Below are positions 8,411-16,869 of a DNA stretch of 64,000 nt, piece by piece; positions within the stretch are counted from its first letter, which is position 1; the number at the start of each line of letters is the position of its first letter. The stretch is taken from NCBI GenBank assembly GCA_017476665.1, contig JAFUZJ010000040.1:62001-126000 (forward strand), read 5' to 3'. The notes beneath the pieces are model-generated. The model had not been told where the DNA came from. It searched no databases and saw nothing but the letters and a program-made list of their open reading frames with translations. The translations under genes and the position numbers were made by a program. The DNA is from Lachnospiraceae bacterium. Lineage in GTDB: Bacteria > Bacillota > Clostridia > Lachnospirales > Lachnospiraceae.

Positions 8411-10150
8411 TCATCGTCCCAGTGTATCGATAATGTGCTTCAGCAGCTCATCCACCGCATTGATGTAGCGGCTGGAAGCATTGAATGCATTCTGGAACTT
8501 GATCATGTTGGAGAGTTCTTCGTCGGAGGAAACCCCAACCACCTGCGCTCTTGCGCTCTCTATGGATTCCACCGTGTTCTCCTGGCTCTCGTGAATGCTC
8601 CGGAACACATAACCCGAGTTGGCCACCTGACTCACCATATCGGAATAATAGTCGTTAAAAGACACCTTTTTCTGCACGTTGGGATTCAGCGTGTAGATTT
8701 CTTCGGTAAACGCCGCCTTCAGTGCCCCCGCCGTAGCCAGATCCTCCGATCCGTCCGGAAGTCTGAGTCCCAGGGAAGAGGGTTTCTGCATCAGGCTCTG
8801 GTTGATCTGGACATTTTTCAGTGAATACAGGGTTTCCGCCGCCTCCGGGTTCTCCTCCCGGTACACCCAATAGGTCTTGCCGTCCGTTCCCGTCACCTTG
8901 GTGTAGCTGTCCCCGGTCATCTTGTCAAACATCTGAAGCGGGCTGCCGTCCTCGGCTCTCATGTAGCCGCCTACATTGTCCTCGGCGTATCTGACGCCTT
9001 CTAAGAGCTGCGGCGTACCGTCGTCTCCTATGATCTCCAGATCTCCCTGCTGCTGCCCCGCGGCATCTGCCAGAATATCATTGACTCTGGTCACCACGTT
9101 GTGGATCAGCTGGTCGAATTCTGTCTGTATATTCATCAGTACGGATTGCGAAACTTTCTCATATTTTCCTTCGGCGGCGTCCGTGTAGTCCGCCCTGTGG
9201 TCGCCTCTGGCGAGAAGCATGGCCTTCAGGCCGCCCACATCCGTTCCGTAATCCGTAGAAATTTCAATATTAAAATTAAACACCTCTGCGCCGTCGATAT
9301 TGTAGATCTTCTGTCCCTTTTCATTCAGAATATAGGACGCGTTCTGCGGCCAGTACGGTGTGTAAAATCCTGTGGTGGCATCCACATCCATTCCGATCTC
9401 ATAACAGGTGGAACCCTTTACAAAATCAACGCCTTCGATCTGTACCGTCACATTGCCCCAGGCATCCTCATCAAAAGTGATGTTGGTCAGCTCCGCCAGC
9501 TCGTCAAGGATCTGGTTTCTCGCATCCCGTAAGTCGTTGGCCTGCTCCACGCCGCCGCTCTCGATGGCGCGTACGCGGTTGTTCAGATCCAGCAGCTTTT
9601 CGCCGTAATCATTGATCTTCTCCACCTGCTGTTTCACCTGCAGGTTCAGGTTATCCTGGTAGGACGCCAGGCCGTCATATACCGCCGTGCCCCGCTCAAT
9701 AAATTCCGAAGCCCTCTGTACTAAAAGTCCCTGCGTCACACTGCTGGACGGGTCCTTCGCCAGCTCCTGGATCGCCGTCCAGAGATCGGCAATGGTACCC
9801 TGGAAGGCCTCGCCGTTCATCTCGCCCAGCTGGGTCTCCACCTCTTCCATCACATCGCTGGACACCTCGTAGAACATACTGCGGCCGGACTCCTTGCGAT
9901 AGGTTTTATCCAAAAAATAATCTCTTACCTGTTTTACACGGGAAAACTCGACACCGAGACCTGTCTGTTGATAAGAAACAGCAGAAGCGGTCTTGGACAA
10001 AGTAACATATCTTCTGTCCGACTGCTGCACCTGCTGTCTGGTATAACCGGTCGTGTCGATATTAGAAAGGTTATGTGCTGTGGTATTCAACGCGTTCTGG
10101 CTGGTCTGCAGCCCGGATTTTCCCACATATAATCCACTCATCAAAGACAT
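8411..10150 (-). CDS. flgK: Flagellar hook-associated protein FlgK, paralogue 2
   Basis: A 579-residue FlgK. It begins MSLMSGLYVGKSGLQTSQNALNT, with the NLSNIDTTGYTRQQVQQ motif, and ends with EELSNMIKFQNAFNASSRYI. Middle-domain sequences differ strongly from the downstream paralogue, so the duplication is old. Like FlgN and FlgM it belongs to the operon read from the sigma-28 promoter at 11058-11084. The ribosome site AGAGGTGAGAG supports the ATG at 10150. Confidence 0.94.
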   Translation of the reverse strand: MSLMSGLYVGKSGLQTSQNALNTTAHNLSNIDTTGYTRQQVQQSDRRYVTLSKTASAVSYQQTGLGVEFSRVKQVRDYFLDKTYRKESGRSMFYEVSSDVMEEVETQLGEMNGEAFQGTIADLWTAIQELAKDPSSSVTQGLLVQRASEFIERGTAVYDGLASYQDNLNLQVKQQVEKINDYGEKLLDLNNRVRAIESGGVEQANDLRDARNQILDELAELTNITFDEDAWGNVTVQIEGVDFVKGSTCYEIGMDVDATTGFYTPYWPQNASYILNEKGQKIYNIDGAEVFNFNIEISTDYGTDVGGLKAMLLARGDHRADYTDAAEGKYEKVSQSVLMNIQTEFDQLIHNVVTRVNDILADAAGQQQGDLEIIGDDGTPQLLEGVRYAEDNVGGYMRAEDGSPLQMFDKMTGDSYTKVTGTDGKTYWVYREENPEAAETLYSLKNVQINQSLMQKPSSLGLRLPDGSEDLATAGALKAAFTEEIYTLNPNVQKKVSFNDYYSDMVSQVANSGYVFRSIHESQENTVESIESARAQVVGVSSDEELSNMIKFQNAFNASSRYINAVDELLKHIIDTLGR

Positions 10151-10200
10151 ACTCTCACCTCTGTTTCCCTGCTTCCCGTTTTGTGATCCCTCTGTGCTGA

Positions 10201-10716
10201 CTACTGCTTTGCATCAAAGCCTCTGGTCACGCCCATTGTACTGCCGGCGCTGTACGCGCCCCTGTTGTAATTCGCCGTCTCCGGAGCCAGTCTGGAAGCC
10301 TGGAGCATATTGATCTCAAACTCCACCATCTCCAGTGCATCCTTTAACAGCGAACCGTTCTGTTCATTTACACGCTGCAGCTCATGCACCGTCCGGTGCA
10401 GTCTGTCGTGCAGTTCGGCCAAAGCGCCCTGTTCCGCAGGTCTGGCCTGCAGCAATCCGATCAGATTCGTCAGCGTAAGTTTATTCACATCCCTGTTCAA
10501 CACGGTGGCAATGTCTTTCGTCACCTGAACGCGCTCTCTTTCCAGCACATTCAGTTTGTTCACCACGTTCTGCTCCTCATCCGTGATCTTTTGCAGATCC
10601 TCAAGATTGCCGCTCACGATGACAGGCGTCTTGCGCTGGGATATTTCAAGAAGCCCCTCGTACTCTGTGCTCTCCCTGCCCAGGATATCTATCAGGTTTT
10701 CCATCAAACTTGCCAC
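10201..10716 (-). CDS. flgN: Flagellar export chaperone FlgN
   Basis: A 171-residue helical protein matching FlgN, the chaperone that binds the C-termini of FlgK and FlgL before export. It begins MASLMENLIDILGRESTEYEGLL and contains long amphipathic helices (residues 1-110). The start is GTG at 10714-10716, preceded by GGAGGGAG. Its place between flgM and two flgK genes is the usual one. The tail is Gly/Ser/Ala-rich and lacks recognisable motifs. Confidence 0.9.
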   Translation of the reverse strand: MASLMENLIDILGRESTEYEGLLEISQRKTPVIVSGNLEDLQKITDEEQNVVNKLNVLERERVQVTKDIATVLNRDVNKLTLTNLIGLLQARPAEQGALAELHDRLHRTVHELQRVNEQNGSLLKDALEMVEFEINMLQASRLAPETANYNRGAYSAGSTMGVTRGFDAKQ

Positions 10717-10728
10717 GGGGCTCCCTCC

Positions 10729-11007
10729 TTATACCAGCGCGCCGTACTTTTCCAATAACTTTTCTGCAAAACTGCCGTTATCCACACTGTAAGTACCGTT
10801 CTGGACACTGGTCTTTACTGCGGCCGTCAGATCCTCTCTGATGTCGGGTGCGGATGCCACAGCGGATTTCGCAATCTGGAAATCTCTTCCGATATTGCTG
10901 ATCTGCAGCTGATCCTTTGCTGCGCTCACAGAAGATGCCGAAGCGGGACGCTGCACTTTCTGGGGCTTATAAAGCTGCTGCACCTGTCCATATGCCTCTA
11001 TACGCAT
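10729..11007 (-). CDS. flgM: Anti-sigma-28 factor FlgM
   Basis: A 92-residue FlgM: MRIEAYGQVQQLYKP at the N-terminus, a disordered Ala/Ser middle, and a C-terminal helical sigma-binding half (DIREDLTAAVKTSVQNGTY, SVDNGSFAEKLLEKYGAL). FlgM holds sigma-28 inactive until the hook is complete and FlgM is exported. The start at 11007 follows AAGGAGGG; upstream in-frame codons run through the promoter and are not coding. Transcription from a sigma-28 promoter gives the usual negative feedback. It is the first gene of the flgM-flgN-flgK-flgK operon. Confidence 0.92.
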   Translation of the reverse strand: MRIEAYGQVQQLYKPQKVQRPASASSVSAAKDQLQISNIGRDFQIAKSAVASAPDIREDLTAAVKTSVQNGTYSVDNGSFAEKLLEKYGALV

Positions 11008-11057
11008 ATCAGATCCCTCCTTTTTTGTCTTGTCAAAAATCATTTGACTTGTATATT

Positions 11058-11084
11058 GTATCGGCGCAAAAGACAATTTCTTTA
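11058..11084 (-). promoter_or_regulatory. Sigma-28 promoter of flgM-flgN-flgK-flgK
   Basis: Minus-strand TAAA (11081-11084), a 15-base spacer and GCCGATAC (11058-11065), close to the SigD consensus. The leader to the flgM ATG is about 45 bases. Confidence 0.88.
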
Positions 11085-11094
11085 GGGCAGGCAG

Positions 11095-11123
11095 TTGATT
11101 TTTTTCTCGTTTTTGTGTAGTAT
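11095..11123 (+). promoter_or_regulatory. Sigma-A promoter of the membrane glycosyltransferase-like pair
   Basis: TTGATT (11095-11100), a 17-base spacer and TAGTAT (11118-11123), divergent from the flgM promoter and about 30 bases before the 11159 start. Confidence 0.6.
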
Positions 11124-11158
11124 GTGAGTAATCTTGGAAGGAAAGGGTTTTTCGCCAA

Positions 11159-12805
11159 ATGAACATGCAAAAAAGGCAGAATAAAGCGTGGATCGACCGG
11201 CTGCTGACCGCATCCGTTCTCCTGCTGTTTGTGATCTATCTCGGAATTTTCTTTTATTTAAATATGTTCAAATACACCCAGCATGTGGATTCCGACATCG
11301 CGGTGGATGCCATGCTGGCCAGGGAGATCTGGGAGGAAAAGGACCTGACACCGAACAACTGGATCTCCAGCACGGAACGGCTGGTGGTGGGCGTCCCGAT
11401 GATCTCCTCCTTATTTTACGCCATGACGGGCAGCATGGTATTCTCCATGGGGCTCTCCTGTGTGATCACCGGTGCGCTCCTGCTTACCGCCATCGCCTAT
11501 GTATTCCGGCGCTGCCACATCTCCGCCACGGGGATCTGCGCGGCTCTGCTGGCGCTGTGCGCCCTTCCCATCAACGGGCTGCGCAACGACGGGCAGATGG
11601 TGCCTTTTGTGCATCTGCTCTGGTTTTTGTTCGCCGATTACTATGCGCTTCACAGCATCTGTCTGTTTCTGTGTATCGCTTTCTATATCAGACTGCGTGG
11701 AAATGCGCTTTCGGGCAAACCCGTAAGGCTCCGCGGAAAGGAGATCCTGATCTGGCTGTTCCTGACCGGTCTGTGCGGCGGTCTGGCGCTGGGCGGCATG
11801 CGCTGTCTGCAGGTCGTGATCCTGCCCCTTGTCGTATTTGAGGTTCTGCTTCTTTTCACCGAGAGCGGCTGTATGAGTCAAAGGCTCCCTTCCGGCAGAT
11901 GGATCGCCTCTGCTTTTCTGTTTTCCCTTTTGATCGTGGGGATCCTGGCAAAACTCTATCCCACCAATGTGGAATATCCCATGTTCATCCAGGACGCCTC
12001 CGGCATGGTGAACCGCCTGGTGCTCCAGGTGCCGGCTGCGGTACTGGAATGTCTGGGGATTGCAGGAGACTGCCCGCTGAATTCTTTCGCCGCGCTGATG
12101 CAGCTTGGCACGCTGGCCGTGTTGGCACTCACCGCATGGGGTTTCTTCTTTTTGTTCGGCTTCTCGCAGGAAGGTTCCCACAAAAAGCAGCGCATCGATT
12201 TTTCTCAAAAGACCCTGTTGCTTGCTCTGTGTACCTCTTTTCTCCTCACGGTCGTGATTGAGACGGTCACCACCGCTGAGACCGCACACAACTACTTCTT
12301 TGTGGTGTGGTTTGTCCTCATAACTGTGTTGGCGCTCCTGATCACGTGGACGGGGGAAACCGCCCCCTGGTTTACCAGACTGATCCTGGGGTGTATCTGT
12401 GTGTTTGCCGTCTGCAACGTGCTGTACACTTACAAGGACTGTATGACCACCACGGACAACCTGCAGGAATATGAGGAAGTGATCTCTTATATGGACAGCG
12501 AAGAACTGCAGTATGGCTATGCGGAATTCTGGGACGCCTCCCGGATCTGCATTATGACGGACGGCCGGATCACCATGGGACACTGCTATCACATGGAGGA
12601 TCTTCACATGTACTGGTGGACCACCAGCACCAAGTGGTATGTGCCGAGTCTGCCGGAAGCCATGCGCACGGCTTATGTGGTGTGCGTTGAGGACAAAGAA
12701 GCTTTTGAAGCTCAGTTCGAAGACCCTTCCGTCGTCAGGTTGGGCTTTGAAAATCAGAGATTTGCCGTTTATGTCAGCGATCATAATCTGGTATCCATGA
12801 ATTGA
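11159..12805 (+). CDS. Multi-pass membrane protein, GT-C glycosyltransferase-like
   Basis: A 548-residue protein with about 12 hydrophobic segments. The first (residues 15-34) is followed by an extracytoplasmic loop with an acidic motif (VDSDIAVDAMLAREIW). This is the layout of GT-C fold glycosyltransferases, which take sugars from lipid-phosphate donors and have catalytic Asp/Glu in the first outer loop. A soluble outer C-terminal part lies around residues 440-548. It starts an apparent two-gene operon with a similar protein 10 bases downstream. Substrate is unknown; cell-wall polymer or surface-protein glycosylation is possible. No named family could be assigned, so the function is tentative. 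Confidence 0.6.
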   Translation: MNMQKRQNKAWIDRLLTASVLLLFVIYLGIFFYLNMFKYTQHVDSDIAVDAMLAREIWEEKDLTPNNWISSTERLVVGVPMISSLFYAMTGSMVFSMGLSCVITGALLLTAIAYVFRRCHISATGICAALLALCALPINGLRNDGQMVPFVHLLWFLFADYYALHSICLFLCIAFYIRLRGNALSGKPVRLRGKEILIWLFLTGLCGGLALGGMRCLQVVILPLVVFEVLLLFTESGCMSQRLPSGRWIASAFLFSLLIVGILAKLYPTNVEYPMFIQDASGMVNRLVLQVPAAVLECLGIAGDCPLNSFAALMQLGTLAVLALTAWGFFFLFGFSQEGSHKKQRIDFSQKTLLLALCTSFLLTVVIETVTTAETAHNYFFVVWFVLITVLALLITWTGETAPWFTRLILGCICVFAVCNVLYTYKDCMTTTDNLQEYEEVISYMDSEELQYGYAEFWDASRICIMTDGRITMGHCYHMEDLHMYWWTTSTKWYVPSLPEAMRTAYVVCVEDKEAFEAQFEDPSVVRLGFENQRFAVYVSDHNLVSMN

Positions 12806-12815
12806 GGAGGCAGCT

Positions 12816-14360
12816 ATGCGTTTTTGTAAAATTTGTATCGGCATTCTTATGTTATTTACAATACCCATAGCCCTGTTTCTTGCATTTTACAGTCTGCGGT
12901 ATTCTTTTTATTCCCCGACAGACTATAGCATTTCGCCTTATTTGGTTGCCGATCAACCGGTGTGGAATCTGTGCGCCTTTGCAGGCATGATCCTTCTCAG
13001 TTTCATCCTGATGTGTTTCCTGGAAACATCCAAAAAGAAGCGCCGTCTTGCAGGATATCTGTACCTTGCAGGATGGTGTCTGATCTACGGTGTGATGGGT
13101 TTCATCTGGGTATCCGACGTCCCTTATTATCCGGACGGTGACCAGCTGATCGCCACTGCCGCTGCCTACTATCATCGCTTGGGCAATTTTTCCATGTTGG
13201 GAGCGACCGGCTACCTCGGCAAATTCCCCTATCAGAAAGGTCTGGCTTTTCTCTATGAAATCCTGTTCGATCTGTTTGGCGACTTCTGTTATCCCGTAGC
13301 GGCCAAAATCCATGTAATATTGGGTATGATCACCATGATCTTCGGCTATCTGATCGTGGAGGAGACCTCTTCGCATAGGATCTGTAAACTGCTATATTGT
13401 CCTCTCGTAGCATTCTGCATTCCTTATTTGTTTCTGACCCCTTACACTTACGGTGATCTGCCGTCCATCTGTTTTTGTACAATCCTGTTTTGGGCATTGA
13501 TCCGGTTTTCCCGCACCCTGAAGTGGCGCTATGTGTTTGTAGCATCCTGCGTATCCGCATTATCTCTGATGGTGCGTATGCACACTTGGATCATATTTAT
13601 TGCTGCAGGGATCGGAATGTTTCTCGTATCCGTACAGAAAAAGAAAATGCGCCCTGTCCTGTCTGTGGCAGTTCTGACGGCATGCGCAGTGTTGTCCGTG
13701 AAAGCAGTGGATTACTCCTACTATCTGCGTTCCGGCTATGAAATCACCAAGGGTGCCCCTATGATCCTGACCGTTGCCATGGGACTGGGCGATAACTATG
13801 GCGGTCCCGGCATTTACAACAACTACCAGACGGATACCATGAACAGCGTAAACTACGATCCCGTGGCCGCAAGTGAAATCGGAAAGGAAGCGGTTCAGGA
13901 GCGTCTGGATACCTTTAAGCAGGATCCGGCCTATGCCAAATGGTTTTTTAAAACCAAACTGCAATGGCAGTGGATTGAACCCACCTTTGAAACTTTAATC
14001 TCCACATACTATTTTGACAAAGAACGTCTGGATGACACGCCTGACTGGGTGTTCCGCATCTATGAGGGAGATCTGCATGACACATTTACGGGTTTTGCCG
14101 ACCGTTATCAAAGCATTGTCTATCTTGGATTTCTGTGTTTTCTGCCGATTTTATGGAAAAAGCGCAGCTCCAATCCCGCAGGATTTATCCCTCTCATCGC
14201 CATCGTCGGAGGTTTCCTGTTCAGTATTGTGTGGGAATCCCAGTGCAGATACGCTCTGCCCTACTACCTGTTTATGCTGCTGTATGTACCGGATGGCATT
14301 TGCTTCGTATGCGATATGCTTAAATCCGGTTATAAGCATATCCGGCATTCCTCATCCTGA
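12816..14360 (+). CDS. Multi-pass membrane protein, GT-C glycosyltransferase-like
   Basis: A 514-residue membrane protein with roughly 11 hydrophobic segments. After the third comes SDVPYYPDGDQLIATAAAYY, an acidic first-loop motif like that in GT-C enzymes, then FPYQKGLAFLYEILF, reminiscent of PMT-like proteins. A strong GAGGAGG precedes the ATG, and the gap from the upstream gene is 10 bases, so the two are probably co-translated partners or successive enzymes. A bidirectional terminator ends the operon. No substrate can be named. Confidence 0.6.
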   Translation: MRFCKICIGILMLFTIPIALFLAFYSLRYSFYSPTDYSISPYLVADQPVWNLCAFAGMILLSFILMCFLETSKKKRRLAGYLYLAGWCLIYGVMGFIWVSDVPYYPDGDQLIATAAAYYHRLGNFSMLGATGYLGKFPYQKGLAFLYEILFDLFGDFCYPVAAKIHVILGMITMIFGYLIVEETSSHRICKLLYCPLVAFCIPYLFLTPYTYGDLPSICFCTILFWALIRFSRTLKWRYVFVASCVSALSLMVRMHTWIIFIAAGIGMFLVSVQKKKMRPVLSVAVLTACAVLSVKAVDYSYYLRSGYEITKGAPMILTVAMGLGDNYGGPGIYNNYQTDTMNSVNYDPVAASEIGKEAVQERLDTFKQDPAYAKWFFKTKLQWQWIEPTFETLISTYYFDKERLDDTPDWVFRIYEGDLHDTFTGFADRYQSIVYLGFLCFLPILWKKRSSNPAGFIPLIAIVGGFLFSIVWESQCRYALPYYLFMLLYVPDGICFVCDMLKSGYKHIRHSSS

Positions 14361-14393
14361 GCACTCAGAAAATAACCGTCTGCAGACAACAAC

Positions 14394-14453
14394 AAAACCG
14401 CCCTCACCGCAGCGATTGTTTGAAATCATCAATCGAAACGGCAGGGCGGTTTT
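14394..14453. terminator. Bidirectional terminator between GT-C operon and hppA
   Basis: AAAACCGCCCT (14394-14404) pairs with AGGGCGGTTTT (14443-14453), with an inner CGATTG/CAATCG stem. T-runs at both ends let it stop transcripts from either side of these convergent genes. Confidence 0.9.
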
Positions 14454-14473
14454 ATTTTATGCAATCTTTTCTC

Positions 14474-16642
14474 TTACAGCAGCCCCATCAGGAATCCCAG
14501 CAGATTATAGCTGTTAAACAGCACTGCTGCCACCAGCGATACGGTGGACATAATCTTGATCAGGATATCCAGGGAAGGTCCTACCGTGTCTTTCAGCGGA
14601 TCGCCTACGGTATCGCCTACCACAGCCGCGTCATGAGCAGGAGATCCTTTCTTCTGACCTTCGATGGCGCCGGACTCAATATATTTCTTGGCATTGTCCC
14701 ATGCACCGCCGGCGTTGCCGGTGAAGATTGCCAGCATGATGGCGGAAATGGTCGCACCGATCAGCACGCCGCCCACAAAGTAAGGTCCGAACAGGAATCC
14801 GGATACCAACGGGAACAGAATCGCCATAACAGCGGGTGTCTTCATCTCTTTCAGCGCACCCTGGGAAGAAATCTCGATACAGGTCTTGTAATCGGGTTTT
14901 GCCTTGCCCTCCAGGATGCCCGGAATCTCGCGGAACTGACGGCGCACTTCCTCCACCATCTTCCTTGCCGCCTTGGCCACAGCCTCAATCAGCATACCGG
15001 AGAACAGGAAAGGAAGGGCTGCACCCACCAGTGCCCCCGCTAAGATCAGGGGATCTGTAAAGTTCAACTCCAGGCTGGTGCCGGACTCGTTGAATGCATA
15101 CAGGAAAGATACCATCAGAGACAGTGCAGCCAAAGAGGCGGAACCGATGGCAAAGCCCTTTCCGATGGCCGCCGTAGTGTTGCCCACGGAATCCAGTTTA
15201 TCGGTGATCTGGCGCACCTCGGGCTCCAGTTCGGACATCTCCGCAATACCACCGGCATTGTCGGAAATGGGACCGTAAGTATCCACAGACACAGTGGCGG
15301 ACACGAAGGACAGCATACCGATCGCCGCCATAGCCAGTCCGAACATGCCGGACACGGCGTAGGATGCGTAAGTCGCAATCCCCAGCACGATCAAGGGAGC
15401 CATACAGGATTTCATCCCCACCGCAAGGCCCTGGGTAATGGTCAGCGCAGCGCCTTCTTTGGACGCCTCGGAGATCATCCGGGTGGGATTGTAGTCATAG
15501 CTGGTGTAGTACTCCGCGATGGCGCCGATGATGACGCCGCTGATGACACCGATGGATGCGGCGATCCAGGGGGAGAGATATCCCACTGCGAAACCGGTGC
15601 CGGAGAAATCCGCGCCGTTAAATACCAGATACGTCAGGATAAATCCGCCCACAATGGTGATGGCCGCCGCGGACCAGGTGGAGATGTTCAGATCTCTGTG
15701 CGGATTGTCGGAGCCTTTTTTCAAAAGCACATAAGCGATACCCAGGATAGATGCAAACAGACCGATTGCCGCAAACATCAGCGGATAAAAGATCATTTTT
15801 TCCAGGGTAGCGGTGGAGATCAGACCGGAAGACACGGTTGCGTGTAAGAAGAGGCTGATCGCCAGTATGATGGAGGAAGTGATGGCACCCACATAGGACT
15901 CCAGCAGATCGGAACCGAGTCCCGCCACATCACCCACGTTGTCACCCACATTGTCCGCGATGGTCGCAGGGTTTCTGGGGTCATCCTCAGGGATATGTGC
16001 CTCGGTCTTACCTACCAGGTCGGCACCCATATCGGCAGCCTTGGTGTAGATACCGCCGCCCACGCGGTTGAACATTGCCACGATGGAACAGCCCAGCGCA
16101 TAGCAGGAAAGGCACTGTGTAAAAATGCTGCCCTTGGTCGCAATGGTGTCAATGGCAATGTACCCCAGACCGAATCCGAAGATCAGGTACACCAGGAACA
16201 GGCCAAGCAGCGCGAAACCGCCCACACAGAGGCCCATAACGGAGCCGCCTTTCAGGGCAACCTTTAAGGTTTCACCGATATTCTTGGTCTTGCGGGCCGT
16301 ATTGGACACCCGGACATTCGCATAAGTGGCGATCTTCATACCCACATAACCGGCGCAGGCACTCATGATCGTACCGATGACGAAGCACACGGAAGGCTCC
16401 CAGCGGACTGTTCCCTCCTGCAGACTGAAGATCACGCCGAAAGCCACCGCAACGATCGCGACGACAATGGCGATGATCTTATACTCGTAGTTGATGAACG
16501 CGTTGGCACCCTCTCTGATTGCCGCGGCGATCTCCGACATACGGTCGGTTCCCTCTTCAAGCTTCTTGACGCCCGAATAATTCAGAGCGGCATAGCCCAG
16601 CGCAGCCAGAGCTGCAACGATGACAATGATCATAGCTGTCAT
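14474..16642 (-). CDS. hppA: Membrane-bound ion-pumping pyrophosphatase
   Basis: A 722-residue integral membrane pyrophosphatase with about 16 helices. It couples hydrolysis of PPi to export of Na+ or H+. The substrate loop is present (KAADMGADLVGKTEAHIPEDDP, then NPATIADNVGDNVGDVAG), and a second Asp-rich motif lies near the C-terminus (HDAAVVGDTVGDPLKDTVGPS). The GNTTAAIGKG motif (about residues 485-494) has Ala where K+-independent enzymes have Lys, which marks the K+-dependent subfamily; these are often Na+ pumps. A sigma-A promoter overlaps a CcpA-type cre box upstream, which suggests carbon-source control. The ion specificity is inferred. Confidence 0.95.
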   Translation of the reverse strand: MTAMIIVIVAALAALGYAALNYSGVKKLEEGTDRMSEIAAAIREGANAFINYEYKIIAIVVAIVAVAFGVIFSLQEGTVRWEPSVCFVIGTIMSACAGYVGMKIATYANVRVSNTARKTKNIGETLKVALKGGSVMGLCVGGFALLGLFLVYLIFGFGLGYIAIDTIATKGSIFTQCLSCYALGCSIVAMFNRVGGGIYTKAADMGADLVGKTEAHIPEDDPRNPATIADNVGDNVGDVAGLGSDLLESYVGAITSSIILAISLFLHATVSSGLISTATLEKMIFYPLMFAAIGLFASILGIAYVLLKKGSDNPHRDLNISTWSAAAITIVGGFILTYLVFNGADFSGTGFAVGYLSPWIAASIGVISGVIIGAIAEYYTSYDYNPTRMISEASKEGAALTITQGLAVGMKSCMAPLIVLGIATYASYAVSGMFGLAMAAIGMLSFVSATVSVDTYGPISDNAGGIAEMSELEPEVRQITDKLDSVGNTTAAIGKGFAIGSASLAALSLMVSFLYAFNESGTSLELNFTDPLILAGALVGAALPFLFSGMLIEAVAKAARKMVEEVRRQFREIPGILEGKAKPDYKTCIEISSQGALKEMKTPAVMAILFPLVSGFLFGPYFVGGVLIGATISAIMLAIFTGNAGGAWDNAKKYIESGAIEGQKKGSPAHDAAVVGDTVGDPLKDTVGPSLDILIKIMSTVSLVAAVLFNSYNLLGFLMGLL

Positions 16643-16708
16643 TTTTTCTACTTCCTTTCTGTTTTTTTCGTTTCCTGTTTGTGAATTTTGTCACAAAATC
16701 GCACTTAT

Positions 16709-16722
16709 TGAAAGCGCTTACA
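16709..16722. promoter_or_regulatory. CcpA cre box at hppA promoter
   Basis: TGAAAGCGCTTACA on the plus strand (TGTAAGCGCTTTCA on the minus) fits the catabolite responsive element consensus TGWAARCGYTWNCW. It begins about six bases past the hppA -10 box, over the predicted transcription start, a repressing position. Confidence 0.7.
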
Positions 16723-16728
16723 GGGTAA

Positions 16729-16757
16729 ATTTTAACAAATTTTTGCAATAAGGTCAA
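16729..16757 (-). promoter_or_regulatory. Sigma-A promoter of hppA
   Basis: Minus-strand TTGACC (16752-16757), a 17-base spacer and TAAAAT (16729-16734); the leader is about 80 bases. Confidence 0.75.
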
Positions 16758-16776
16758 TTAGTTTTCGTAAAAAGCA

Positions 16777-16805
16777 TTGTATCCAATGATTCTTTTTGCT
16801 ATAAT
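16777..16805 (+). promoter_or_regulatory. Sigma-A promoter of the EAL-PilZ operon
   Basis: TTGTAT (16777-16782), a 17-base spacer and a perfect TATAAT (16800-16805). The leader contains a small GC-rich hairpin (GAGGGC/GCCCTC near 16820-16837) before the ribosome site. Confidence 0.8.
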
Positions 16806-16869
16806 AGGGGTGATATTATGAGGGCAGGGACGCCCTCTGATCGGCCCGGGAATCATGGAGGATACTTTT

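Noticed and set aside
11411-12868. 485-codon minus-strand frame
   Set aside because: Antisense to the membrane protein gene; composition is that of a mirrored hydrophobic coding region.
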